64,000 nt of DNA from Nemertoderma westbladi (Eukaryota > Xenacoelomorpha > Nemertodermatida > Nemertodermatidae): positions 1 to 64,000 of the forward strand of contig JAUCBJ010006262.1 of NCBI GenBank assembly GCA_032718475.1, read 5' to 3'. The number at the start of each line of letters is the position of its first letter. The first letter of the stretch is position 1. This document shows positions 26,026 through 37,504 of the stretch, piece by piece. A model generated the notes under the pieces. That model was not told the DNA's origin and made no database searches. It saw only the letters and a list, made by a program, of their open reading frames with translations. Position numbers and translations under genes: made by a program.

Positions 26026-27652
26026 CAACATATGGAGTGGGTGTGTGACTCTATTATTTTATATTATTTTATTATTTTTATATTTATGTATGTATTACTA
26101 TGTAATTTTATTATAATCGTTTTATTTAATTTAGTAGAATATTATTTAGCGATTATTTTGTAGAATAGTGCAATATATTCGTGTTTATTACGTACGTCAT
26201 TACTTATATTATATTTAGTGCGACGGCGAAGAAATAATTATTTTTTCTCTTTCCTTACTGTCCGTATTATATTATAAATACGTAACTACAGTAAGATGAA
26301 ATGTCCGTACTTATTAAAGTACAATAAAGCCACTACTATATTTAAGTGTTATTGGTAGGCAGAGTATTAGGAATGCAAAGTTCAGATCCTCGTGTCTCGG
26401 CTAAACCAAGCTCTGGGTAGACCTTGGAAACGACTTGCCTCTTCACACTGACATTGCTTCGTGCGATATTGCTCTCATACCGTATATTAAATAATACATA
26501 TAGTAGCGTGATGTCCCTTTAACAGTAGCGTATCACGCAAAATAAATCTGTTAAACCCTTTGACCATCTGTAATTCTAGTCGATTAAGATATCGCGGCAC
26601 CCACCGATATACTTGAAAGACAAATTCTAGAATCAGTGGTTAACGTCCCCAGACAAGTTCTGGAATAAATCGGTGCCCATCTCAAATATTAATTAGTTAA
26701 TATTTACAAATCAAATAAGTCAAAATCTGTAAAATTCAGATCCTTCAACAATTCTAGTCAATTAAGATATCGTAGCATTTACCGATATTCTTAAAAAGAC
26801 AATTGTCATAGAATTAAGGATCTTGTGTCCCTAGACATGTTCTAGAATCAAAATATGTCCATTTAATTATCAAATAATAAAATTTCAGGGAATAAATTTA
26901 AATTCATGCCTTTTAATGAATTTAATAAATTGCCATTTTTACGCAATTTATAAAGTTCCCAAAATTCCATTAATTAATAGATCAAGGGAGCGGAGATTTA
27001 TCTTATCATGCGTATGAGTGTGTGAAAGTCTCCCAAACATAGTCAATAGCCGATAAAATTCATAAAGTCATGTATAAAACAGAACATTGACTATTAAAGA
27101 ATACTATTAAATAACATCCCAGATCTGTATGCATTGGAATCACCCTAATTCTACCGCTAGCTTTGCATAATGTCACCATAGCAACAACCACGCTAGAATT
27201 AGAATTGAGTTAAAAGAACAATAGAAAGCTTGTCCCATTGAATAGCATAGGGAATAAATAGTGCACTGATAGTATCCAAGGATACATAATAATACAGTGA
27301 CATTCTGGAAGGCATTGACTAACGGACAAATGGCCCGAATGTGTGTAATTTGTGACAAGTTGTGTGTGTGGTACTTGTGAGCTTATAGGCGAATGTTACT
27401 ACTAAGGTGTGTTTACAGTAGCCAGTCGCAATCGTAAAGTAACCTAACTCTCCAAGGAAAACCTGAAGTACATCTAAGCCTTTGGGACGGACAGTTGAGT
27501 GACTTGTGCCGGTTGTCGTTGTCGTTGTGCGGCTACGTCGTTGGCGAAAGTACAGCGGCGACGACACATCGGCGCTGAGGATCTCGTACTGTCCGGGGGT
27601 TAATTGGAGTAGGCAGCGACGCTCGCTAGCCTGAATATAAACTCCTTATAAT
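26026..27652 (+). other. Non-coding interior of BEL/Pao element after gag-protease
   Basis: AT-rich, with no convincing frame. Two degenerate direct repeats begin ATTCTAGTC at 26573 and 26751 (about 178 bp apart) and contain the shared block ATTAAGATATCG. In a complete relative, integrase sequence would be expected near here. Confidence 0.6.
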
Positions 27653-27982
27653 ATGGATAAACTCATATATAGCAGATATGACGGAGTTGATAGAAGATGG
27701 TCTTGGTATCGGGGAGCGATATACTCTACTTTACAAGCGTTTGTTGATAGCTTAATACGCGGCGACGTTAGTCCAACTGCTGCGGAGGACGATGGTCGTT
27801 ATATCGAACCGACAATGTCCCAAGTGCAGCTCTCGCGCGAGTTGGACTATAGAAAATTCGCTGCTCGATATACGCAGCGTAATGGTACGTATATGGGCTT
27901 CTTAACTACTGATCATCCTATCGATTTACACCATACGGACTATGTCGACTATATATCCTGCCCAGCGGAGTCGGAACCATAA
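27653..27982 (+). CDS. Small ORF of unknown function inside BEL/Pao element
   Basis: The 109-codon frame starts MDKLIYSRYDGVDRRW and is rich in Arg, Asp and Tyr. I recognise no domain, signal peptide or membrane segment. It follows a GC-richer stretch (27480-27620) that differs in composition from its surroundings. It could be an accessory ORF or remnant of the element. Coding status is uncertain. Confidence 0.35.
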   Translation: MDKLIYSRYDGVDRRWSWYRGAIYSTLQAFVDSLIRGDVSPTAAEDDGRYIEPTMSQVQLSRELDYRKFAARYTQRNGTYMGFLTTDHPIDLHHTDYVDYISCPAESEP

Positions 27983-29041
27983 ACTGAAATTCGAATGCGA
28001 AAATTCTATTCGAAATCGACTCGAAAGAAAAGACACTAAAGAAACAAATAAACGCGGTAACTCCAACGTATATTTGGAATTCTTGATAGAAGCATTGTAA
28101 CAACAAATAAATATCACCCGCGTTTACCCTACCAGACGTGCGTCTTTGGTATTATTACGATAAACGCCCTAGACCCAAATAATAAACGGAAAGACATAAA
28201 CATCCATGTAAACCGAAACTTGTTTGACGTATCACCTATGCTCACTCGGCTCTAACGATCCTAGAGTAAACCTACGATCAGAGTCCCGGAATACTCGGTC
28301 AAACCTCCTCATTCCTTAGTTGGACCTCAGACCTGCGATCCTGGTGGTGTCGCGGATCCTCGCGGACGGTATTCACTGTTCAAAGATCTAGTGCTACCCT
28401 AACAATTAATCGGTAACACTCCGACAGTGATTTCTAGCTAGCCGCCCATCTTACCTAGCCGGATTGTGACGCGGACACCTAATATCACTATCCAACCGTA
28501 TGGTCGTCCCCGTTTAACGCGATACAACCCCTCATCAAGGTGAAGGAGAGCTTTGTACGAAACGAGTTAAACGCTATTCTATAAAGATCAAAAGAGAAAC
28601 CTGCGTTTGTTCAGATAAACGTAAGTTATAACAGTAAGTCCAGTCGATAAACGAATTGGCCTTATCTCAATTCGATTGGGAAATCCAGAATCTCTAAGAA
28701 GTTATCGAACTTGGACGATCCTATTCTCTGCGAGAGTTTTTGGATGAACGTATCCAGCTACGAGCGGAGGAAAATCAGCTCGAGGAGAAGCATATCGAAA
28801 CGGCAGATACCTCGACCATAAACCTACACCTTCTGATGCAATCATATTGCACCCTTCACCCAGGAGTTATGGCCCTCCTAGTAAAGTGGCTCCCCCCAAA
28901 GAGAAAAGGACTCTTGCTAGCCTCAAAAAACTGCGTAAACGCCGTCTGCGTAAGAAAGACTAACTGTTTAGAGTATCTTTATGTTTTAGAAACTGTGATT
29001 TTTATATTTTATAGACTGAAAATCCCATTTTCTGGGAGCGG
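27983..29041 (+). pseudogene. Degenerate 3' coding region and polypurine tract of BEL/Pao element
   Basis: Between 28130 and 28970 the composition is higher in GC and coding-like, but frames shift. Near 28880-28970 one frame gives a very basic tail (KKLRKRRLRKKD then stop). An overlapping frame from 28740 gives an acidic, Glu-rich helix-like segment. The purine run GGGAGCGG at 29034-29041 abuts the 3' LTR and is the likely polypurine tract. I cannot tell whether this is an accessory or envelope-like ORF or the end of Pol. Confidence 0.4.
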
Positions 29042-30269
29042 TGTAAAAGCTTTTACTGAATTGTCCGGTTATTTTTCCTTATTTTTCCCGTAAAGTACTC
29101 TGTAGTTGGTTTACCAGGCATAAAAAGGCCGTGTCCTTGCTGTACTGGTGTTTTAGCGGACATAAAAGCTATTTCTTCTGTATTTGTACTTTAGAGGACA
29201 TAATCCGTAATTCCGTGACGTAAAAGCTCGATACTCTTGAAAACAGTGTCGCTACCATGACGACGGCTAGCAGCTGATATTGCCACGTCGACGTTTCTTT
29301 GTTTCTCTGTTCTCTCGTTGTTCATGTTGACCAATCAGAGCGTTTGTGATCTCTGTGTTGGAGGTATATACAGAAACTCAGTAGTTCAGTGTTATGTTTT
29401 TGTCCAGAGCCTAAGAACCGGCTTTGGCACCTCCGTGTTTTAGTTTTTAGTCTTACACTAGTAGGTTTAATTATAAAGGGCATATATCCTTTAACGCACC
29501 TACCTGACTCATGGAATCACTGCATACTGATGACTGATGTCTGCATACTGCAGTACTGCATACACTGCATACTGTGTAACATTGTGCATACCTTTATATT
29601 GTTATACTGCTATTTACCGTCAGTTCTTCATAATATGGTTGATGAATAATTATATTTGGAATAACGATAAACAACCCCGAAACCCAATGTTCTTGATATA
29701 CCGAAGGTAAGAGAGAAGGGTTACAGATAAACGATTGTGACTTATGTTAAAGTGGTTTGAAGTGAATCTAATGTTATTTGATAGACCCTACATGAGCCAG
29801 TCTGTGTTCCTTTTATATGTGACTAAAATCAGTGAAGATCGGCAGATAAGTGTGCAGTATTGTGCAGCATTGTGTATGAGTGAGTCTGTTAAAGAAGCAT
29901 TCCTAAAGAATGCGCCATATATGTGAATTATAATTAAGCCATATCGTTGTGAGTGGTTTAAGTCATAACTCTGTTTATATAGATAAAGCGCCACGTCCTA
30001 AAGGAACTGTTAATATTCCCGAAGGTGAATAATATTGTCAGAGATTATATAATACTGTCAGTCGAATAATACATTAGGCTTACATAGCAATAAAATTAAA
30101 CCGTCGAACCCAATCTCCCGGGAATTTCCAGCGGGTGAATGGTCGCGCACGGATTGGTTTCGACTAGTGTAGTGAATCAAATACTTGTCATAGACTAAAA
30201 ACTGATTTAATATCTAGAAGACATCTTAATTTGGTGGGTTAAACTGCCAAAGGTCTGAAAGCGCGAACA
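29042..30269 (+). repeat. 3' LTR of BEL/Pao element
   Basis: It has exactly the same length (1228 bp) and, by eye, the same sequence as 19551-20778. The poly(A) signal lies at 30090-30095. It is followed directly by the target duplication GTATC and the resumed satellite. Confidence 0.95.
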
Positions 30270-33200
30270 GTATCTATTCTTACTACTCCACTGTACTGTG
30301 TCTATTCTTACTACTCCACTGTACTGTGTCTATTCTTACTACTCCACTGTACTGTGTCTATTCTTACTACTCCACTGTACTGTGTCTATTCTTACTACTC
30401 CACTGTACTGTGTCTATTCTTACTACTCCACTGTACTGTGTCTATTCTTACTACTCCACTGTACTGTATCTATTCTTACTACTCCACTGTACTGTATCTA
30501 TTCTTACTACTCCACTGTACTGTGTCTATTCTTACTACTCCACTGTACTGTGTCTATTCTTACTACTCCGCTGTACTGTATCTATTCTTACTACTCCACT
30601 GTACTGTATCTATTCTTACTACTCCACTGTACTGTATCTATTCTTACTACTCCACTGTACTGTATCTATTCTTACTACTCCACTGTACTGTATCTATTCT
30701 TACTACTCCACTGTACTTTGTCTATTCTTACAACTCAACTGTACTGTATCTATTCTTACTACTCCACTGTACTGTATCTATTCTTACTACTCCACTGTAC
30801 TGTATCTATTCTTACTACTCCACCGTACTGTATCTATTCTTACTACTCCACTGTACTGTGTCTATTCTTACTACTCCACTGTACTGTGTCTATTCTTACT
30901 ACTCCACTGTACTGTATCTATTCTTACTACTCCACTGTACTGTATCTATTCTTACTACTCCACTGTACTGTATCTATTCTTACTACTCCACTGTACTGTG
31001 TCTATTCTTACTACTCCACTGTACTGTGTCTATTCTTACTACAGTACTCCACTGTACTGTATCTATTCTTACTACTCCACTGTACTGTATCTATTCTTAC
31101 TACTCCACTGTACTGTGTCTATTCTTACTACTCCACTGTACTGTATCTATTCTTACTACTCCACTGTACTGTATCTATTCTTACTACTCCACTGTACTTT
31201 GTCTATTCTTACAACTCAACTGTACTGTATCTATTCTTACTACTCCACTGTACTGTATCTATTCTTACTACTCCACTGTACTGTATCTATTCTTACTACT
31301 CCACTGTACTGTATCTATTCTTACTACTCCACTGTACTGTATCTATTCTTACTACTCCACTGTACTGTGTCTATTCTTACTACTCCACTGTACTTTGTCT
31401 ATTCTTACAACTCAACTGTACTGTATCTATTCTTACTACTCCACTGTACTGTATCTATTCTTACTACTCCACTGTACTGTATCTATTCTTACTACTCCAC
31501 TGTACTGTATCTATTCTTACTACTCCACTGTACTGTATCTATTCTTACTACTCCACTGTACTGTATCTATTCTTACTACTCCACTGTACTGTATCTATTC
31601 TTACTACTCCACTGTACTGTGTCTATTCTTACTACTCCACTGTACTGTATCTATTCTTACTACTCCACTGTACTGTGTCTATTCTTACTACTCCACTGTA
31701 CTGTGTCTATTCTTACTACAGTACTCCACTGTACTGTATCTATTCTTACTACTCCACTGTACTGTATCTATTCTTACTACTCCACTGTACTGTGTCTATT
31801 CTTACTACTCCACTGTACTGTATCTATTCTTACTACTCCACTGTACTGTATCTATTCTTACTACTCCACTGTACTTTGTCTATTCTTACAACTCAACTGT
31901 ACTGTATCTATTCTTACTACTCCACTGTACTGTATCTATTCTTACTACTCCACTGTACTGTATCTATTCTTACTACTCCACTGTACTGTATCTATTCTTA
32001 CTACTCCACTGTACTGTATCTATTCTTACTACTCCACTGTACTGTGTCTATTCTTACTACTCCACTGTACTGTGTCTATTCTTACTACTCCACTGTACTG
32101 TGTCTATTCTTACTACTCCACTGTACTGTATCTATTCTTACTACTCCACTGTACTGTATCTATTCTTACTACTCCACTGCACTGTATCTATTCTTACTAC
32201 TCCACTGTACTGTATCTATTCTTACTGCTCCACTGTACTGTATCTATTCTTACAACAACTGTAACACCCTACTGTATTGTATCTATTCTTACTACTCCAC
32301 TGTACTGTATCTATTCTTACTACTCCACTGTACTGTATCTATTCTTACTACTCCACTGTACTGTGTCTATTCTTACTACTCCACTGTACTTTGTCTATTC
32401 TTACAACTCAACTGTACTGTATCTATTCTTACTACTCCACTGTACTGTATCTATTCTTACTACTCCACTGTACTGTATCTATTCTTACTACTCCACTGTA
32501 CTGTATCTATTCTTACTACTCCACTGTACTGTATCTATTCTTACTACTCCACTGTACTGTATCTATTCTTACTACTCCACTGTACTGTATCTATTCTTAC
32601 TACTCCACTGTACTGTGTCTATTCTTACTACTCCACTGTACTGTGTCTATTCTTACTACTCCACTGTACTGTATCTATTCTTACTACTCCACTGTACTGT
32701 ATCTATTCTTACTACTCCACTGTACTTTGTCTATTCTTACAACTCAACTGTACTGTATCTATTCTTACTACTCCACTGTACTGTATCTATTCTTACTACT
32801 CCACTGTACTGTATCTATTCTTACTACTCCACTGTACTGTATCTATTCTTACTACTCCACTGTACTGTATCTATTCTTACTACTCCACTGTACTGTGTCT
32901 ATTCTTACTACTCCACTGTACTGTGTCTATTCTTACTACTCCACTGTACTGTGTCTATTCTTACTACTCCACTGTACTGTATCTATTCTTACTACTCCAC
33001 TGTACTGTATCTATTCTTACTACTCCACTGCACTGTATCTATTCTTACTACTCCACTGTACTGTATCTATTCTTACTACTCCACTGTACTGTATCTATTC
33101 TTACTACTCCACTGTACTTTGTCTATTCTTACAACTCAACTGTACTGTATCTATTCTTACTACTCCACTGTACTGTATCTATTCTTACTACTCCACTGTA

Positions 33201-34108
33201 CTGTATCTATTCTTACTACTCCACTGTACTGTATCTATTCTTACTACTCCACTGTACTGTATCTATTCTTACTACTCCACTGTACTGTGTCTATTCTTAC
33301 TACTCCACTGTACTGTGTCTATTCTTACTACTCCACTGTACTGTGTCTATTCTTACTACTCCACTGTACTGTATCTATTCTTACTACTCCACTGTACTGT
33401 ATCTATTCTTACTACTCCACTGTACTGTGTCTATTCTTACTACTCCACTGCACTGTATCTATTCTTACTACTCCACTGTACTGTATCTATTCTTACTACT
33501 CCACTGTACTGTGTCTATTCTTACTACTCCACTGTACTGTATCTATTCTTACTACTCCACTGTACTGTATCTATTCTTACTACTCCACTGCACTGTATCT
33601 ATTCTTACTACTCCACTGTACTGTATCTATTCTTACTACTCCACTGTACTGTGTCTATTCTTACTACTCCACTGTACTGTGTCTATTCTTACTACTCCAC
33701 TGTACTGTGTCTATTCTTACTACTCCACTGTACTGTGTCTATTCTTACTACTCCACTGTACTGTGTCTATTCTTACTACTCCACTGTACTGTATCTATTC
33801 TTACTACTCCACTGTACTGTGTCTATTCTTACTACTCCACTGTACTGTGTCTATTCTTACTACTCCACTGTACTGTGTCTATTCTTACTACTCCACTGTA
33901 CTGTGTCTATTCTTACTACTCCACTGTACTGTATCTATTCTTACTACTCCACTGTACTGTGTCTATTCTTACTACTCCACTGCACTGTATCTATTCTTAC
34001 TACTCCACTGTACTGTGTCTATTCTTACTACTCCACTGTACTGTATCTATTCTTACAACAACTGTAACACCCTACTGTATTGTATCTATTGTTACTACTC
34101 TACTGTAC
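30270..34108 (+). repeat. 28-bp satellite array, right part (~137 copies) with higher-order structure
   Basis: This continues the array interrupted at 19550. Marker units recur: TTTG/CAACTCAACTG at about 30715, 31196, 31392, 31872, 32389, 32724 and 33116; the 5-bp insertion at 31041 and 31717; and a CAACAACTGTAACACCC junction at 32250 and 34053. The 676-677 bp offset between 30715/31041/31196 and 31392/31717/31872 shows a tandemly copied block of about 24 units. The same marker order with 325-bp spacing occurs at 17701/18026, so blocks were also copied across the array. The end decays near 34075-34108. Confidence 0.95.
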
Positions 34109-35031
34109 ATACACCCTACCTTCTGTCTTTGCTTTACTACCGGTACCATAAACTTTTCTATATTTTGTTCAGTAATTTTCATTATTGTACTAAACTTATA
34201 CAGTACTTATATACTTATACTGCCCAACCCTGTAACCATACATATTGATTATATAATTTAATATTTTCTAATTATTCTAGTACTTCATTATCAAGCGCAT
34301 AATATTTGTTAATTTTGTTTACATTTGTCTTTATTTTAATTTACGTTATTTTCTGTAATAATTATAATAATTAATTTGTACCTAGTTGTTTTTTGGCTGA
34401 TGATGTATATAATTATATACGAAACGTTCCGGATCTAAATAATAATTGTTTTCCAAATCGCACTACTTGTTCTTTTCTGTTTTATATTAATATTGTTATC
34501 AAGTTGTTTCCAAATCGCACTACTTGTTCTTTTCTGATTTATATTATTATTGTTATCAAGTTGTTTCCAACAATTTTCTGTTGAGCATCTGTAACCGAAT
34601 AGCCCCTATGAAAACAAAACTGCCGAAGCGATGATTTAATATCCAGTACTATAACATACTGTATATCTATATGTGTTTATAAAGCAGTGACTCAAATACT
34701 TTGGCCGACAGTAGTCCCGTGAAATCAATTGGCCGATAATGTGCAGGGTCTGTTCTGTCATCTTTTTTGTATTAAAACAATAAAATAGGACATTTAGGAC
34801 TATAGGACTTTTTTGTAAACCGGAGTGATATTTATATGCTTTAGGACATCGAGAACGGTGGACTTTGTAATACGCATTCACCATATATGTGAGAAGGTTT
34901 ACAATGTATGGTAAAACAAGCTTATATATTCGTACCAGACAATTCGTACCCGGATAATTTGAACCCATTTTTTTTTTTTGACGGGCACGAATTGTCCAGA
35001 TACTGGCTAGTGAATGTGTGAAGTGATGGCT
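34109..35031. other. Spacer between satellites: 57-bp duplication, hammerhead-like motif, inverted piece of 15-bp satellite
   Basis: No gene was found. A 57-bp unit (TTCCAAATCGCACTACTTG at 34451 and 34508, with a partial third copy) follows a hammerhead-like core at 34395-34431. At 34930-34965 a stretch reads as the reverse complement of the 15-bp satellite found at 37505-39430, and GGGCACGAATTGTCCAG follows at about 34983 in direct orientation. Confidence 0.6.
34395..34431 (+). ncRNA. Possible minimal hammerhead ribozyme motif
   Basis: CTGATGA (34397-34403), a 16-base perfect palindrome GTATATAATTATATAC that would be stem II, then GAAAC and GTTCC. GG before the core can pair with CC after the presumed cleavage site. 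One unpaired T lies between the core and stem II. Stem III would be only two pairs with no loop, as in the dimer-acting hammerheads described for Penelope-like elements and retrozymes. This is a structural guess from sequence alone. Confidence 0.3.
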
Positions 35032-37172
35032 GTTTTTATCGCTATATCGATTTTTTTATACCAGCTATTTTTATCGCTATATCGATTTTTTTATACCAGC
35101 TATTTTTATCGCTATATCGATTTTTTTATACCAGCTATTTTTATCGCTATATCGATTTTTTTATACCAGCTATTTTTATCGCTATATCGATTTTTTTATA
35201 CCAGCTGTTTTTATCGCTATATCGATTTTTTTATACCAGCTATTTTTATCGCTATATCGATTTTTTTATACCAGCTATTTTTATCGCTATATCGATTTTT
35301 TTATACCAGCTATTTTTATCGCTATATCGATTTTTTTATACCAGCTATTTTTATCGCTATATCGATTTTTTTATACCAGCTATTTTTATCGCTATATCGA
35401 TTTTTTTATACCAGCTATTTTTATCGCTATATCGATTTTTTTATACCAGCTATTTTTATCGCTATATCGATTTTTTTATACCAGCTATTTTTATCGCTAT
35501 ATCGATTTTTTTATACCAGCTATTTTTATCGCTATATCGATTTTTTTATACCAGCTATTTTTATCGCTATATCGATTTTTTTATACCAGCTGTTTTTATC
35601 GCTATATCGATTTTTTTATACCAGCTATTTTTATCGCTATATCGATTTTTTTATACCAGCTGTTTTTATCGCTATATCGATTTTTTTATACCAGCTATTT
35701 TTATCGCTATATCGATTTTTTTATACCAGCTATTTTTATCGCTATATCGATTTTTTTATACCAGCTGTTTTTATCGCTATATCGATTTTTTTATACCAGC
35801 TATTTTTATCGCTATATCGATTTTTTTATACCAGCTATTTTTATCGCTATATCGATTTTTTTATACCAGCTATTTTTATCGCTATATCGATTTTTTTATA
35901 CCAGCTGTTTTTATCGCTATATCGATTTTTTTATACCAGCTATTTTTATCGCTATATCGATTTTTTTATACCAGCTATTTTTATCGCTATATCGATTTTT
36001 TTATACCAGCTATTTTTATCGCTATATCGATTTTTTTATACCAGCTATTTTTATCGCTATATCGATTTTTTTATACCAGCTATTTTTATCGCTATATCGA
36101 TTTTTTTATACCAGCTATTTTTATCGCTATATCGATTTTTTTATACCAGCTATTTTTATCGCTATATCGATTTTTTTATACCAGCTATTTTTATCGCTAT
36201 ATCGATTTTTTTATACCAGCTATTTTTATCGCTATATCGATTTTTTTATACCAGCTATTTTTATCGCTATATCGATTTTTTTATACCAGCTGTTTTTATC
36301 GCTATATCGATTTTTTTATACCAGCTATTTTTATCGCTATATCGATTTTTTTATACCAGCTGTTTTTATCGCTATATCGATTTTTTTATACCAGCTATTT
36401 TTATCGCTATATCGATTTTTTTATACCAGCTATTTTTATCGCTATATCGATTTTTTTATACCAGCTATTTTTATCGCTATATCGATTTTTTTATACCAGC
36501 TATTTTTATCGCTATATCGATTTTTTTATACCAGCTATTTTTATCGCTATATCGATTTTTTTATACCAGCTATTTTTATCGCTATATCGATTTTTTTATA
36601 CCAGCTATTTTTATCGCTATATCGATTTTTTTATACCAGCTATTTTTATCGCTATATCGATTTTTTTATACCAGCTATTTTTATCGCTATATCGATTTTT
36701 TTATACCAGCTATTTTTATCGCTATATCGATTTTTTTATACCAGCTATTTTTATCGCTATATCGATTTTTTTATACCAGCTATTTTTATCGCTATATCGA
36801 TTTTTTTATACCAGCTATTTTTATCGCTATATCGATTTTTTTATACCAGCTATTTTTATCGCTATATCGATTTTTTTATACCAGCTATTTTTATCGCTAT
36901 ATCGATTTTTTTATACCAGCTATTTTTATCGCTATATCGATTTTTTTATACCAGCTATTTTTATCGCTATATCGATTTTTTTATACCAGCTATTTTTATC
37001 GCTATATCGATTTTTTTATACCAGCTATTTTTATCGCTATATCGATTTTTTTATACCAGCTATTTTTATCGCTATATCGATTTTTTTATACCAGCTATTT
37101 TTATCGCTATATCGATTTTTTTATACCAGCTATTTTTATCGCTATATCGATTTTTTTATACCAGCTATTTTT
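35032..37172 (+). repeat. 35-bp satellite array (~61 copies)
   Basis: The 35-bp unit contains TTTTTATCGCTATATCGATT and TTTATACCAGC (CCAGC recurs every 35 bp from 35061). Copies are nearly identical. The main variant is AGCTATTTT versus AGCTGTTTT (about eight G copies, for example at 35211, 35591, 35661, 35766, 35906 and 36291). The forward strand is open in every frame because 35 is not a multiple of 3 and the unit lacks stops, which gives a false ORF of 724 codons. Strong homogeneity points to recent expansion. Confidence 0.97.
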
Positions 37173-37504
37173 TGCTAATTTTTTATAAATTATAAGTATT
37201 ATAGAACACGGTGTTAGCTATAAATTTTGATGAATATATTTTTGAATACATTTGAATGAATACATTTATTTTTAATCTAGAACACATTTTTTATTTTTTA
37301 TACTAGCTAGTTTTTTCTACTTTTTTTATAAATGTTTTAGAACACGTGTTAGTAATCAATTTTATTAAATATTTTTATTCTAGAAAACATTTATTCTAGA
37401 ACATTTTTTGGAAAAAAATACCATCCTACTGTTAGAAGGTCAAATATTTGTTCTAGAGAAAAAAAACCGATTATCTGTATCCGGACAATCGTACCCATCA
37501 TACA
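37173..37504. other. AT-rich spacer between the 35-bp and 15-bp satellites
   Basis: Degenerate short repeats of TAGAACAC and TTTTTATA motifs. No coding or RNA signal was found. Confidence 0.5.

Larger units (their letters stand above)
19551..30269 (+). mobile_element. Complete young BEL/Pao-type LTR retrotransposon lacking RT, RNase H and integrase
   Basis: The element is 10,719 bp, begins TG and ends CA, and is flanked by GTATC at 19546-19550 and 30270-30274, a 5-bp target duplication taken from the satellite unit. Two 1228-bp LTRs enclose one gag-protease ORF with BEL/Pao-type domains. Pol sequence jumps from the protease region to fragments resembling the end of RNase H and the start of the integrase region, so the polymerase, most of RNase H and the integrase core are missing. 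The LTRs look identical, so insertion is recent and must have used enzymes supplied in trans by a complete relative. Confidence 0.93.

Noticed and set aside
4851-34108. CRISPR-like array because of 28-bp repeats
   Set aside because: Repeats are directly adjacent with no spacers, and the surroundings are animal exons and retrotransposons; no cas genes.
35014-37188. 724-codon frame with repeated FIAISIFLYQLF motifs
   Set aside because: Same cause: a stop-free 35-bp repeat read through all frames; no independent coding evidence.
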